Source: Erythrobasidium yunnanense (lineage: Eukaryota > Basidiomycota > Cystobasidiomycetes > Erythrobasidiales > Erythrobasidiaceae). From it: DNA of 64,000 bases. Shown here piece after piece: positions 10,341 to 23,217 of this stretch (positions are counted from its first letter, which is position 1; the number at the start of each line of letters is the position of its first letter). A model generated the notes under the pieces. That model did no database searches. It saw only the letters and a program-made list of their open reading frames with translations, and was not told the DNA's origin. Both the position numbers and the translations under genes were made by a program. The stretch covers positions 3,767,652 through 3,831,651 of the forward strand of contig BCJC01000001.1 in NCBI GenBank assembly GCA_001600175.1, written 5' to 3'.

Positions 10341-11166
10341 GATAGGGCTAGCAATGTCAGCACGACAGAGGCTAGTAGCAGGAACGTGATGGGAGAGGAT
10401 GAACGGTATGAAAGAGAACGTGGTGCAGAGGAAAGGGCAGAGACGTCGGGAGGGAGTTTCGGATTTCTGCTGGCCAGGGGTCAGGGGTACTCGTTTCCAG
10501 GCCAAGGGTTTCATGCAAGGCAACTCGACGTTGTCAGAATCAAACAAATAAACAAATAGACCATGGGCTAGACTGCACTGTATCCGAGCGAATGCTTTCG
10601 AAAGGCCTGCAGATCTTATCAAGATGAAGAGCATGATTTGGCGCCCAGAAACCCGCAACTCAGGCGTCAGCACTTTGTATACCTTGGGGATTTCTCTCTT
10701 CGCATCGACATCCAGCATCCACCTTCGCGGTTTGAGCCTTGCATGACGGTAGGTCCGGTCAAGGCCAGGCCTGGCAGCGGCAATTCCAGGGCTACCTTGA
10801 AGTGGTCCATAGTAGGCTTTTGTATTGTAAGCTTCCACCTCTGCTTCTTCCAAGAGTCAAGGCATCTTATTAGTCAAGTGTCGGAGTGAAGCATACGTTT
10901 GCAATCCACCAACTGGATCTGATTACGAAAGGAGAGAAGTAATACTACCTAGCCAGTACCTTACTACTCTACAGAAGAGCTTGCGAAGCATTATCCTACC
11001 TCTATTAGCTGGCCCGGCTCGAAACAGCCCTCTTTCCCGACTTGGCTGTGGAAACTGCCTTCGATATCCGCTTAGCAAGTTGTCTTACTCTGCTGTCAAG
11101 GCTTCAAGATAATGCTGTAAAAGCTGGAGCCCTGAGAGAATTCATCATATTGAAGCTCAGGACAGC

Positions 11167-11986
<820 letters not shown>

Positions 11987-12175
11987 GCATTCACGGTCTG
12001 AGGCATGGGTTGCGTAGCAGATGTGGAGCGTATTTGTGTAGCTTGTAGTTCTAATTACTGGTAGTGGTTCAACAGCAATCCATCGAAGACATCGTTGTAC
12101 TCTTACTAAGTCACATTTCTGCATTTCGCATTTCGTTCTCCTCATTTAACATGACCTCGTCTGACCATCATACCA

Positions 12176-12470
12176 GAGCGGTCTCAACGACTATTTGGAG
12201 GTCAGACAATTGCTGCCTGAGGGTTGCACAGGCTTTGAGGTCCGCTCACGAACTAGGATAACCATCGTGGCCATGCAGCCGCCTGGCTCGGCCAGAGTCA
12301 TGTCCTGGGACCGATCCAATCAGTTGTCCTGGAGAACAGAAGAGTATTGGAAGGACAGGAAGGGCGAGATGAAATGTTAAGAAGGCGGTGAGGGTCGATT
12401 CGAAGACTTAGCGAAAGCTGCGAATCAAGCTAGACAGCTTGGGAGTTTGAAGGAGCATCTCAATAGGTGA
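12176..12470 (+). CDS. Small hypothetical protein, 5' end not found
   Basis: After a CTGAC..CCAG acceptor a frame reads SGLNDYLEVRQLLPEGCTGF, then RSRTRITIVAMQPPGSARVM and WRTEEYWKDRKGEMKC, then TAA. In the same frame, coding-like sequence resumes at once (FEDLAKAANQARQLGSLKEH). The TAA can be removed in frame by a 48-nt intron with a GC donor (GCGAGA..CTTAG) or a 36-nt one with a GT donor. I do not recognise the family. No in-frame ATG precedes the acceptor, so a first exon is missing; the first internal Met is MQPPG. Confidence 0.38.
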
Positions 12471-12802
12471 TCTGCGCAGATAGGAGCGGTATTCAGACTT
12501 GACATGTCGATATGTAGCGATTATGAGCGCCAGCCGGAAGGCATCAGACGGCGACTAGCAAGGATGGTGAATAACAGTTAGCTGTCCATCGCGACTACCG
12601 AAAAGTCTTGTAAGTCGGCATAGAATTCAAGACATTGGTCAGAATGCAACCTGGTTCTCCTGTTCTTTCGCTCAAGGCGACCGAAACTTGCGCTTGACGC
12701 GATTCTTGAATGCGAAGGATGCCCAGGATGCCAGCTTAAGCCACAACAGAACTATCTGAAGAAACGAAAGTGCAACATCTTCAGGAGGGAGCATCGACCA
12801 CG

Positions 12803-15800
12803 ATGGCCAGCTTGGATATTGCCGAGTCTGAGCACGAGCAGCTCCGGTTTCCCAGCATTCTTGAAGGCATGAGCGGTAGCGAGAACAAACACTATGGCCA
12901 CCAAGTACGAGCCGGATCACCATCGTCCTCGACCGCAGCTTCGACGGCTTCGAGCGAACCGGTATTGGATCCGTTGATCCTGCAAGGCCTGCGAGTCGTG
13001 AAGGACAGGATCTTGCTGCTCAGGAGTGATATGGAGCTGGAAACGTTCCTCAAAGACACTAGGTAGGCGGTCATTGAGCTTAGTGTACAAGCTGGCCGGT
13101 GCTGATGATGCGTTGCCTGTAAAAGCGCGACACGACTGCGAATAGTTCCTCCTGCCTTTCCTCCTTCGCTCAATTCTTTCCAACGCCTGCTTGTGCATAG
13201 ACTGGCCGATATGTGGGGTGTCGCAAGAGAGCTTGAACAGGCATCATCTGCCGCGCCTGCGCATCCCGGAAATGCTACTGGATCTGCTCTAAGCGCCATC
13301 ATGGTACTCGTTAAGACTACACAGTCAGCCATGTATGTGTGATATGCCTTCATTCTGTGACGCGCCAAGCTTAATGGCTGTTCCACAGTCCTGCAATCCG
13401 AATTACCTCTCTTATCCCAGAAGAGGCAGAGAGTACACCGATCCAACAGCCTATGGTCCTTGCTTTGACACACTCGAATGTTGACGCGCTTCCAAAGGGC
13501 GGCCCGCCTCAAATGCCAGCACTGGAACAGCCATCCCTCGACATCCGCGACCCTTCACAACTGCTCGCAACCGTAGATGGACCCATTCCTGCAATACATT
13601 CTCCGGAGCCTGTTAGCTCCTTATTAGCTTCCTCTTCACCTGCTCTTGGCCAGTACCGCATAATGGCACGCTCAGTACCGCCTTCGGCGACTTCCTCGTC
13701 TGCGACATCGACCAGTCGGGATGGAGAAACACGCTCTAGCTCCACATCGCCTACTTCGAGGATGTCTGGCTCGAGTAGCACTATGACCTTTGAGCAGAGG
13801 GAGGCGAAATACATGGAAGCTAGATTGCGCATCTTCAGTCAGGGCGGAGAATCGGAGCAGACAGCAACGCCTCCACTACCTGCGGTATTGGATCAGCAAA
13901 CTCCAGACCAAGCATACGCATCGGCTGTTCCCTACGGTTCCCCTCAACATGGCTTCGCGGCCCAAGCCCAGTCTGGACACATTGTGTACGCGGAGCAGCC
14001 TGTAAATCAGGGTGTGAATGGCGCCCACGTCTTCGTTCCGCAACCCCTTCGACCATCTGCACCGGCTTTCGTGTATCCGGCGCAACAAGCACCTATGCCA
14101 TCTTATCAAGCAAACCAACAGCACTCGTTAGGTGCAGGCCCGCAAGGCAACATCGTCTACGGTTCTTACATTCCCGGACCAGGACCCGTGCCTTTCGCCG
14201 ACCAAGTCTTTGCCCCTCAGCAAGCACCTCAACCCGGTCACCCGGTGCCATATCAGTATCAGGCGCGAGTCGTTCCTTCTTCTGAAGCACAGCAGCTGGC
14301 GCCGTCCTATAGCATGTCTCTACATTCCCGCCCGACCTCGTCGCATTCGCACAGCTCGCATTCCAGCTTGTCTACGACTACGTCTGCGTCTTCTATTAGG
14401 ACTGCGTCCACTTCTTCTGCGCGACATAAAGCTCGTGGCCAGGGTAGTATCGATATGCGGCCAATGCGGCAATCGAGCGTCGCTATACCAGGACCGGCAG
14501 GCCGACAAAGAGGCAGGCCCACTGCTAGCAACGCCAGCAGTGTCAGTGGGATCAGTCTACCATCGACCGGGTCATCCTCCAAGGCACGCCAAGTACCCAA
14601 ATTTCACCCTTCCATGTCCCCAAGCGAAGATCTCGCCTCCGAGACTTCAAGTCTCTCGAACGCACCACTATCTCAGCGTCCGCTGACTTCTAGCAGGGGC
14701 AGCGCATCAACTTCGCCTTCGAGATCGACTTCATACTCTATCTCGGAAGCGGCAAGCTCTTCTATAAGCGTACAGGAAGATTCGTCCGAAGAGAATTCTC
14801 GCGCCCCTTCACAAGGCAGAAGTAGTCGCACTTCTAGCCCTGAACGAGACCGCGTTGACGTGACTACTTTGGCGAAGCTCGATCTGCCGGATACGAAAGC
14901 GATTTCCGCTGAGCCGCTCCTATATGGTTCAGATATTGTCGACAGCATCCGCAGGCTAAGCTTGGACGAAGGCAAAGAACGTGCGAACGACCAAGAATTT
15001 GCTGCAGCCAAAGCAAACTTGCCCGAGCGACCAGAATGGGCTATCAGGAAGGGCAGGACCAGGCAAGCTAGCGACAAGCCAGAGACCAGCGGTTTGGCCA
15101 ATATCATCGAAGCTCCGGCTGTAGCGTCACAATCAGCTATGCGAGACCCATCAGCCACGCTTACATCACTTGCGACCGAGGGACTCGAGGCAGGCTCAAT
15201 GGATCAGCCTAAGCCTCCACCAGCTTCCATGCCTACTCTCCCGCCTACTCATACGCAAGTAGAAACAGGGTCGAGTGACAGTGCATCTGGCCCAGCAACT
15301 AGAAGCAATCCTCAAGCCAAAGCTTCAAATCAGCCAAAGATTCTAGAGCTTACCCCACTAAGGTGACTGACGCCAGCTATACCTACGCCCATTCAATGCT
15401 GACATGGTTATAGGTACGACCCAGGCAGAGGCTGGGCAGCCTTGGACACGCCCAAATCGCCTAATATCACGCAGGTCGCCCATGCCACCAGCACAGCCAA
15501 ATCACCAAGGCAAAGCCACGACAATGGACACAGGATGTTGTCTCAAGTTCCACAAACCGCCTTCCCAGGTTTCCAGTCCTCCCAAAGTATGGCACATTCT
15601 ATGCACGGAGGGGATGGTCGCCAACCCATCCCTGGCCAACCATATGGCACGGCGCCTAGCTTCGGTCCACCTCCTATGCAACAGTACTTTGTCCAGGTGC
15701 CGTACTCTCAACCTCCGCCTCCTACCGTGACGTACGGCCAGCAGGTCTTCTATGCTCAGCCTGCTCCTGCTCCGCAGCAGCCGCAGCCTCAGCAGATGCC

Positions 15801-16125
15801 ACAACAATTCATGCACTACCCTGAGCAGGGCACATACTATATGCAGAGCGGTAGCCAACAGCCACAATTCTTTGCCGGTCACCAGGTGCCGCACTATCAG
15901 CAAGATGGCTCTGTGCCGCAAGCAGGTCACTATCCTTCAATGCAACCTCAGCCTGTGCAAATGATACCGATGAATAACGGAGTGCCGCATCAGGGCTTTA
16001 CAGGTGCAATGACTGCTGCGGACATCATCGCGACTGGAGAAATGCTCTATTCCTATGATATTCCACGCCCCGTCCCTCGAAGCGGGGCGACGCTATTTGA
16101 TCCGAATGCAACGAGTGCAAGGTAG
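12803..16125 (+). CDS. R3H-SUZ domain RNA-binding protein
   Basis: Cytoplasmic RNA/ssDNA-binding protein with an R3H domain followed by a SUZ motif, as in R3HDM1/2-type proteins. Exons: 12803-13062, 13126-13332, 13389-15362 and 15413-16125. The R3H region spans the first splice: DRILLLRSDMELETFL, then LRIVPPAFPPSLNSFQRLLV and HRLADMWGVARE. The SUZ-like motif is FEQREAKYMEARLRIF, about residue 285. The remaining roughly 700 residues are Ser/Pro- then Gln/Pro/Tyr-rich and disordered, apart from RYDPGRGWAAL at the last splice. The disordered tail suggests a role in mRNP granules (inference). All phases close. Confidence 0.85.
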
Positions 16126-16366
16126 TATGAATTGACTTTGTACGTACGTTCTGCTGCACCGAAGCATATAATAGATATCGTTGTAGCACTACACGCAGAA
16201 AGAGTATGCAATGTAAAGGATAGCCTGGGACTACACAATACAGCGTCTTGACAATCTGTCATCATCTGTTTGGACACGTGCCTGGCTTGCTTCCTGACCT
16301 TTCCTTGGTCGCGATAAAGCTGCACAGAAGTTACGAATCAGCAATCTGAGCAAGACATCCCTCGAC

Positions 16367-17692
16367 ATGATGTATGGCTCGGGCCAGGTCATCTCGTTCG
16401 CTCTAGGCTGGCTTTCCACGATGTCAGCCTCGACTATGCTGCCGAAAGGCCTGGGATTCAAAACGATACTAATACACTACCATGCCTCGTAAAGTGCCTG
16501 GTCTATCTCCTTCTATCCCCAAGCCCTGCTCAACTACAGGCGGAAAAGGTCAGGACGCGTAAACTGCCCGCCAAGCTTCCTCTGCTAGACATCCAAAATC
16601 TCCAGTGTGCAAGGCCTTTCATTCGATTTCGTCTATCTGAATGTGGAGGGTTTCTTGGCCTATTCCGTACGCCTGCTTCGATGCCTATGATCTGTAAACA
16701 TGCTCACTGACATGCAATACGGAAGCGCAGATCTATAACATCGCCATGTTCGCATCCCCTGTGGTCAGAGAGGAGTATCGAAGACGCAATTACGGCCACG
16801 ATCCCTCGGTTCGAGGCAACGACATCGCGTTTGCGGTGCATGTACGTCCAACTCGCACCGCAACACATGTTGACCGATACTGATAGGCTGCGTCAGGCCT
16901 TCATTCTATCGGTCTTGACGCTAGGACAGACTTTCATTTTCAAGGTGAGAAGCCTGTTGCAGCCCTACCTAAGCCGCGCTGAATGGCTGTACAGCGCGAC
17001 CCTGGACAGAGTATCTCGTCTTCTGCGGCTACTTTCATCTCGATGAGCACTATAGTCATACTGACAGCCACATTTGGCGGTGTCGCAAAGTCTATCGCAT
17101 GGCTCGACGTGCTGTACTACCTGTCGTACCTGAAACTGGCAATATCCTTTGTAAAGCTGGTTCCTCAGGTCAGTAGGGCGATAAGCTTATGTCATATCAA
17201 TCGAGCTTATTCACATTGCTATGCGGCAGGCATATATGAACTTCAAGAGAAAGAGCACCGTGGGCTGGTCTATACATAACATCCTCCTGGTGAGTGCCAC
17301 TGCAGTGAGGTGCCCCTTCAGAAGGTTGCTAATCATGATTTTGCAGGACTTTACTGGCGGTTTTTGCTCGCTGTAAGCACTCATCATCGCGCCTCTAGAT
17401 GCGGGACTGACTTGTACACACAGTGCGCAGCTTCTGCTAGACGCTCAGATCAATAATGACTGGGGATCTCTGCGCGGTAATCCCGCCAAGCTGTAAGTGG
17501 TATTCGTCAGATAGCATATACCTGCTGATTCCTGGATAATATCTCAGGATTTTGGGCGTCCTTGCTATGTCATTTGACGTAGTCTTCATGCTGCAGCATT
17601 ACGTGCTGTACCGCAACTCCAACTCCGATCTGACAGCAGGAGGGGACGCTGACGACGACAGCTCGCCGAATGAGCGAACACGCCTTGTATAA
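16367..17692 (+). CDS. Cystinosin-type PQ-loop lysosomal/vacuolar transporter
   Basis: Seven-helix PQ-loop protein of the cystinosin/Ers1 family, exporting cystine with protons from the vacuole. Ten exons, for example 16367-16422, 16495-16548, 16606-16666, 16731-16841, 16995-17168 and 17548-17692. First PQ loop: IAWSISFYPQALLNYRRKS, then VQGLSFDFVYLNVEGFLAYS. Mid region NDIAFAVH, and the second PQ-loop: LKLAISFVKLVPQAYMNFKR followed by KSTVGWSIHNILLDFTGG, NDWGSLRGNPAKL and SFDVVFMLQHYVLYR. The N-terminal lumenal domain of animal cystinosin is absent; the start (MMYGSGQVISFALGWL) puts helix 1 at once. Converges on ACC deaminase. Confidence 0.9.
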
Positions 17693-17887
17693 CAATGTGA
17701 CCAGTCTCGTGAGTGATGTAGTGATGTATAAGATCAAAGGGGTCTCAGTCAATGAGGTCAGACGAAGCCTATTGTGTTTTCATCCTTTACTTCAAGTAGG
17801 TGTGCGCTGACATAGCGTAGCTCTGACATTGACAGCTACGGGGCGAAGTGGCAGCGACACTTGGATTATGTCCTAGGCTGCCGTAAG

Positions 17888-19222
17888 CTATACGTCTACA
17901 TAGCTCGAGTAAGCGTTCTGCCACAGCATTCATCAGTAATTTGACAAACATACGATCGACATCGTCCAGCTTACCAATGCGGGCTGTCCACCTAGATGGA
18001 CGTACAACACCTTACTGCCTCTGGTAATGCTTCCTTCTCTGATCAGGTTGATCATGCCATCCATACTCTTTCCTTCATACACGTGGTCCGTTATAATAGC
18101 TTCACTGCGGGCGGCCAGCTTCATGGCTTCCTTCGTGCCATCATTCGGAACTCCGTATATCGGTCCACCGAAGCGGTCATCTAGGATAATGGCGGAGTCT
18201 GGAATTTCTATGCTTGGATCCAGCGACTTCATAGTGTCTCGTGCAATGCGCCTGCGAACGGTAAGTCAGCTTTATCCGTCCAAGTTCGGACGCTGAGTCA
18301 TGTCAACTTACGCGACTTGCGCTTTCGTAGCTTCTGGCTTGGCGCTCGCATCTATGCCTATCACCTTCCTTCCCTTTCCTTCAGCTACAGCTCCGACGAT
18401 GATACCAGCTTGTGAAGATCCAGTGACTGCACAGACAATGACTGTGTCGAAGAAGACGCCAGCCGTTTTTTCCTGTTCAGCTAGCTCGACCATGAAGTTC
18501 ACGAAGCCCAATGCGCCCAAAGGATGATCACTAGCTCCGGCTGGAATATAGTATGGCTTTCCACCTGCATCGGCGACCGACTGGAATGCTTCTTTGGTGC
18601 TGTCTCTGTGACCGATATCGAAGCCGGCGGGGTTGAGTCGCACATCACCGCCCATAAGGCGACTCAGCAGGATGTTACCTGTCTTGTCGTACAAGGGAGG
18701 ATCGATGGGTACCCATCTCTCCTGCACCGTGACTGCTTTGAGTCCGGATGCTACCGCTGTAGCAGTGACTGCGCGTGTATGGCTATGGGTGGGAGTCATC
18801 AGGAAAGGGTATATAGGGACAGGGAGGACGCGACTAACTTGCTCTGGACTCCACCGATACTGACCAGAGTGTCGGCACCTTCCTTGAGCGCATCCGCGAC
18901 GAGATACTCAAGCTTTCTGACCTGTCGACAATAAAATTCAGCGACAGCTCGTGTTGTACACTACAACAGCGTGTAAACCTTGTTGCCTCCATATGCCAGT
19001 GGTGAGTTGCAGTCTTCTCGTTTCAATGCGATTGTGATGCCGGAGTCGGGAAGGATAGCTTCTGCCAATCTAGGCGCGAACTGGAGGGGGGATGGTCCGA
19101 ACTGGTTGACGATGCTCTGTCAGATGTGCCATGTCGGAAGCGACATAATGAGAATCGGGATATACCAGGAAGGTCTGCTTAGGGATGCTTCTGAGCTTTT
19201 GGATATAGGCAGGCTCGCTCAT
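17888..19222 (-). CDS. 1-aminocyclopropane-1-carboxylate (ACC) deaminase-like PLP enzyme
   Basis: PLP-dependent enzyme of the ACC deaminase/D-cysteine desulfhydrase family; the true ACC deaminase cleaves ACC to 2-oxobutyrate and ammonia. Spliced order: [35 protein letters not shown] (with the PLP-binding Lys), [105 protein letters not shown]. The NCNSGLAFGGNK-like block and the VYEGKSM..GM segment fit ACC deaminases better than desulfhydrases. Exon 1 begins at 19222 ([10 protein letters not shown]); the last intron is about 55-60 nt and leaves a ten-codon exon. About 350 aa, normal length. Confidence 0.87.
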
Positions 19223-19569
19223 GTCCGACAGCTCTCGATGGTAGAAATGATAGAGAGAAGAGCTGAGTAGAGTGAAGAATAGTAGAGAGAAGAGCTGTAA
19301 GATGCCGGTCTACGGGTCATCGTAGGAACAACCGATAACGGGTTCTGCGGGGCCGCCGGTCAAATCGCGGTCAACTAACAGCGTTCCTGGATGCCTTACG
19401 TATCGCGTTAGATGCAGATGCATCGTGTAAGGTCTGCTGGAGCTCACACAAACGTTGACAGGACCTGTCATTGCTCATTAGCCGGCAAATTACCCCTATT
19501 TCCGTTGAACGGCTGTCAATCAGTGATGCAATTGCTTTGGCGCTTCTTGTCTCTGCACAAACTGCAAGA

Positions 19570-21799
19570 ATGGCAGAAACTGACAAAGGAGCGCCTTTGT
19601 TGAGCGCCAGTATTGATGGCTACGACAATACGACGAGGCTGCTCGTTGCGCTGGCTGCTCGAGCTGCTTCAGTCGCCCGGCTGCCTGCAGATACGCGTAT
19701 CGATGTAGACGGCTTGAACATCACAGAATCACTTAAGGACTTCAAGATATCTCCTGATGTACAAACAACACCGGCGCAAAACGAAGCAGCTGAAAAAGAT
19801 GCCGGGCCTACCGAAGTCGACGAGAAAGAGATCGCAGAACAAGAGCAGAAGATTGCAGCTGCCACAGCTACAGATGCTCCTAAGCTGAGCGAAGAGGAAC
19901 AGCAGAGGGAGCGAGAGAAGCAGAAGAAGCTCCTGCAAGGCGTCGAAGCTGCAAATGCAGGCGCTTCTGCAGACAGACGCCGGAAAGCGAAAGAATGGGC
20001 AGATGATGTCGCACGGCATTGCAAGCTGGGTTCGTCGCTCTTCCAGCGCTATTGCGTACATCCTATCCTGACAATGACGCAACAGATCCCGAGAGTTTAC
20101 CACCCAAACCTAGAGCTGCAGACCTGAAGCCATCTATTCAGAATCTTTCGCGCGAAGTACATCTCGACATTATCCATGACCTCCTCATGCTCTCCCTGCA
20201 TCTACCGCCTCCGCCTAAATCAGACACGACGGATGCGAAAGAGGTCAAGCAGAGTCAGGCGAAGCCTCCCGAGAATGCAGGCATCTATACACCTTTGGCT
20301 CGCTATCTCCTCTTCGCGACGGCAGAGATCCTCAATATCCCGGAAGCAGTCGTCTACGACAGCGAGAAAGCTCAGGCGCAGAAGCTATACTTCCTGATGA
20401 ATGAGACAAAGAAAGCAGAAGAAGAGAAAGGAGGGACAGCGGGTAGTTCATCAGAAGCCGAACGGATGAAGCAGACATCGCAAGGCGCGATCGTAGCAGA
20501 CCAGAAGAAGCGGTCTTCATGGACATGGGCTGCAACTGGAGCTGGTTTCCTTGTAGGAGGGGTAGCAATTGGCTTGACAGGTGGCCTAGCTGCTCCACTG
20601 GTCGCGCCGCTGCTGGTCACCGCTACTGGAGGCGCTCTGTCTTTCCTAGCGACTTCAGGCGGGGCTGTCTTGCTTGGAACTATGTTTGGACTATATGGCG
20701 GTGGTCTTACAGCTTTCAGAGCTCAGCGAAGAATGCAAGGTATCGAAGAATTCGAGTTCGTGAAGATCGAAGATAAGGACATGCCTGGTATCCCTAGCTT
20801 GACCGTGCGTACGGGACTCTGTATATCTGTCAATTGGCTGATACTATGTCTCTACAAAGGCCACCATCATCGCGTCAGGCTTCCTCATCAAGCCGGACGA
20901 CTATATAACACCCTATCAGGAAACATACTTAGCAAGACTCAAAGATCGGAGAGATGCCTACGCACTGAAAGCCGAGTCACAAGCTTTCCTCTCAGCTGGC
21001 AAAGCCCTAGACAGCTACGTAAAGAAGTGAGTGGGCTTCGTCTCGTCTGCTCCGCGGACGGTCTGTATACTGATGAGCCTGTCAACAGCTTCCTAGTAGG
21101 CAAGGCTATTTCGGAAGTCATCAAGCGGACGGCTCTGGCTGCTGTGTACGCAGCTGTCGCTCTGCCTGCTACAGTCTACAAGACAGCAACGAAAGCTCTC
21201 GATAACGAGTTCCAACAGACAACAGACAAAGCTCAGAAAGCTGGCATACTACTGGCGGATGTGCTAGAAAAGGGCGTGCAGGGTAACAGGCCGACTATAC
21301 TGGTGAGCAGCTGCAACGCTTGTTCGCCAATTTGAATTTTGGCTGATGGACACAACAGATCGGAAGCTCTCTGGGCGCTGTGACCGTGATGACGTGTCTG
21401 CTAGAGCTGCACAAGCGCAATCTATCGGGGCTTGTATTTGATGCTATCCTTATCTCCCTGCCTGCTGCACCTACGCCCACCGAATGGCTCAAGATGCGGC
21501 AAGTCACTTCGCGGCGCCTGGTCAACGCCTACTCGTGCGTGTTTCTTTCTCTATATCCCAATTCCCCTGCTGACCAGCGCTGCACCAGCACGAACGACTG
21601 GGTCCTAGCCATCATTGCTCGCTTGCACACCTTGATCTCTACTCGCTTGTCTTTCGGTGTGGCTGGTCTACAAGCTGTCGAGATCGGTGCTCCAGGCGAA
21701 GTCGTCGAGAACGTAGATTTGTCCGATATCTTGAAAGGTCACCTGGAGATTGGGCCGAAGATGACGCAGGTGCTGGAGAGAGTAAACTTGGAGAAGTAG
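19570..21799 (+). CDS. DUF726/TMCO4-type membrane alpha/beta hydrolase (Mil1-like)
   Basis: Fungal member of the DUF726 family (yeast Mil1/YFL034W, animal TMCO4): a Glu/Lys-rich N-terminal region, then a Gly/Ala-rich hydrophobic hairpin (WTWAATGAGFLVGGVAIGLT onward), a linker EFEFVKIEDKDMPGIPSLT, ATIIASGFLIKPDDYITPY and a lipase-like nucleophile elbow IGSSLGAVTVM (G-x-S-x-G). C-terminal acid/His region: STNDWVLAII..GVAGLQAVEIGAPG..ENVDLSDILKGH. Exons are split by introns around 20810, 21027, 21301 and 21536. Near 20020 the frame changes; a GC-AG intron (20021-20085) restores it, the alternative being a one-base shift. An in-frame Met also exists at 19471. Confidence 0.8.
20021..20085 (+). other. 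Probable GC-AG intron in the DUF726 gene
   Basis: Sequence GCAAGC..CTGACAATGACGCAACAG, with a CTGAC branch-like site 10-15 nt before the acceptor. Splicing joins DDVARHY to PESLPPKPRAADLKP in frame. The upstream base context (ATT before GC) is weaker than in the other GC introns here. Confidence 0.5.
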
Positions 21800-21977
21800 A
21801 ACAGATCTGCTAGATTATAGCCAGAAGTATTTGTAGCTCTTCCATTTAAGATACGGCATGTGTAGCAACGTAGAGATCGTGTGGAGTTGGCCCAGCTTGG
21901 TGCAGATGGCCTTGCTTCTATCGCCACATATCCCCATCTGAAATGCACTTCCTTGCTCCGCAGATGCTGCATCGGAC

Positions 21978-23055
21978 TTATGCACCCCATGGCTCCTCGA
22001 TCACTGAATCACCAAACAGCTTCTCCGGTTGGGCAAGTTGAGAAGCTTCGCCATTGGCTGCTTGGCCCTGCTTGTTCTTCTTCTTCTTATTTCTCTTCCG
22101 CTTCTTCTTGGCAGCCTCGCCTGTAGCAATCGCAACAGCTTGCGTTGACTCGGTTGCTTCTGTGACCGTAGATTCGTCTACACTTGGCGAAGGCGCAGAA
22201 TCGTCCATATCTGCATGGTCCAATTGTGATGGAGGAATGGCATAAGGCGGCTTTACAGGCGAAACTTTGCCAGGCGATGCTGGAACCGCTTTGGCGACAT
22301 GCTTGTCCTTCGCAGGACTGGCCAGCGGCATTGCCTTTTTACCCTCAGAGGCTGTTTCTGATGCTTTCGCAGGCTCTGACTCTTTTGCTGATACGGAAGG
22401 TGTCTTTGCTGATGCTGCCTTACTATCGCGGAAGAAGTTGTTCGTTGGGATAGGTGCCTTGCTCGGCTTGGCCTTGATAGACTTTGTCCTGCTCTCTTCA
22501 TCGTCATCGTCATCTCGGGTTGTATTGGCGACCGTGCCGTTGCTTGCTCTGGCATTTCCAGACGCCTTGCTTGTGGTCGCTTTCGCATTCTTCGCGACAG
22601 CTGCCGGCAGTTGTATGCTTTCAGATTCTTCCGCCTTGCGCTTCTTGCCTGTTTGCACAATGCTCTTGAACAGCTTGCCCTCTACTGAGTCTGGGTGAGC
22701 TGTAGCGTGAGCGGTCGTAACGGAAGAGTGCTTCTCCAAGCCCAGTCCAAGCCTATATCTATACATTAGCCTCGTGCGGACCTACGTAATATACTGGCTT
22801 GCCTATCAGGTCTACCGCGAAAGGGTGCGAAATCTTCGTTGTTTTCGAGCGCGTCAGGAAAGGCGTTCTTTGCGGATTGAGCTGGCATCCAGGATGCAAC
22901 CATATCCCTCACAGACCCTACTGAAGTCTGTAATTCGCCTGGATGCCAGAGGAGGGGAAGATCAGGAAAATGCCCTAAGCTTGACGATCATGCAGCATAC
23001 GATGGAAAGCCTCGAGGTCGGTAATGAGTTCATCATCTTCTGTAGTATTGGGCAT
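21978..23055 (-). CDS. DUF3245-type nuclear Lys-rich protein
   Basis: Three exons: 23055-22986, 22938-22803 and 22752-21978. The N-terminal half reads TEDDELITDLEAFHRMLHD, SVRDMVASWMPAQSAKNAF, then FAPFRGRPDRLGLGLEKH, matching the RPxRLGLGA core of fungal DUF3245 proteins. After VEGKLFKSIVQTGKKRK comes about 200 residues of Ala/Ser/Lys-rich disorder and a basic block (AAKKKRKRNKKKKNKQGQ), a probable nuclear or nucleolar signal, then a short acidic end (IEEPWGA). The RPDR/LGLG join needs a GC-AG intron (22753-22802). Function of the family is not known to me; the basic tail suggests nucleolus or ribosome biogenesis (inference). Confidence 0.72.
22753..22802 (-). other. GC-AG intron in the DUF3245 gene
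   Basis: Reading on the minus strand, exon ends GATAG and the 50-nt intron starts GCAAGC, has GCTAATG as branch site and ends ATATAG. Splicing regenerates RPDR-LGLG, the family core; no GT donor gives the right phase. Confidence 0.75.
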
Positions 23056-23217
23056 TGTGGTATATCAGGCAAGCATGCAGGTCTTCCTTCCAAGAAATAG
23101 TAGGCTTCGGTTGACCTCTGCTTGACCGTGTGCTGACCAGATGGCCAGATTTACGTCGAAAACTGCAAGATTATGACCTTCATGTCCGCTCAAGACGTCG
23201 AGAATCTGATATCGTAG

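Noticed and set aside
10176-10559. Plus-strand frame opposite the Stealth gene's head
   Set aside because: Arg-rich shadow of a Ser/Pro-rich minus-strand gene.
9753-10853. Frame extending upstream of the Stealth protein's start (10853 to 10340)
   Set aside because: The upstream part lacks the composition of the rest; the ATG at 10340 gives a normal signal anchor and conserved domain order.
12410-12470. Selenocysteine or programmed readthrough in the 12176 gene
   Set aside because: The stop is TAA, fungi lack selenocysteine, and there is no readthrough motif such as TGA-CTA; a short intron is simpler.
14673-15158. Minus-strand frame opposite the R3H-SUZ tail
   Set aside because: Ser-rich repeats on the plus strand leave open frames on the other strand; no start or motif.
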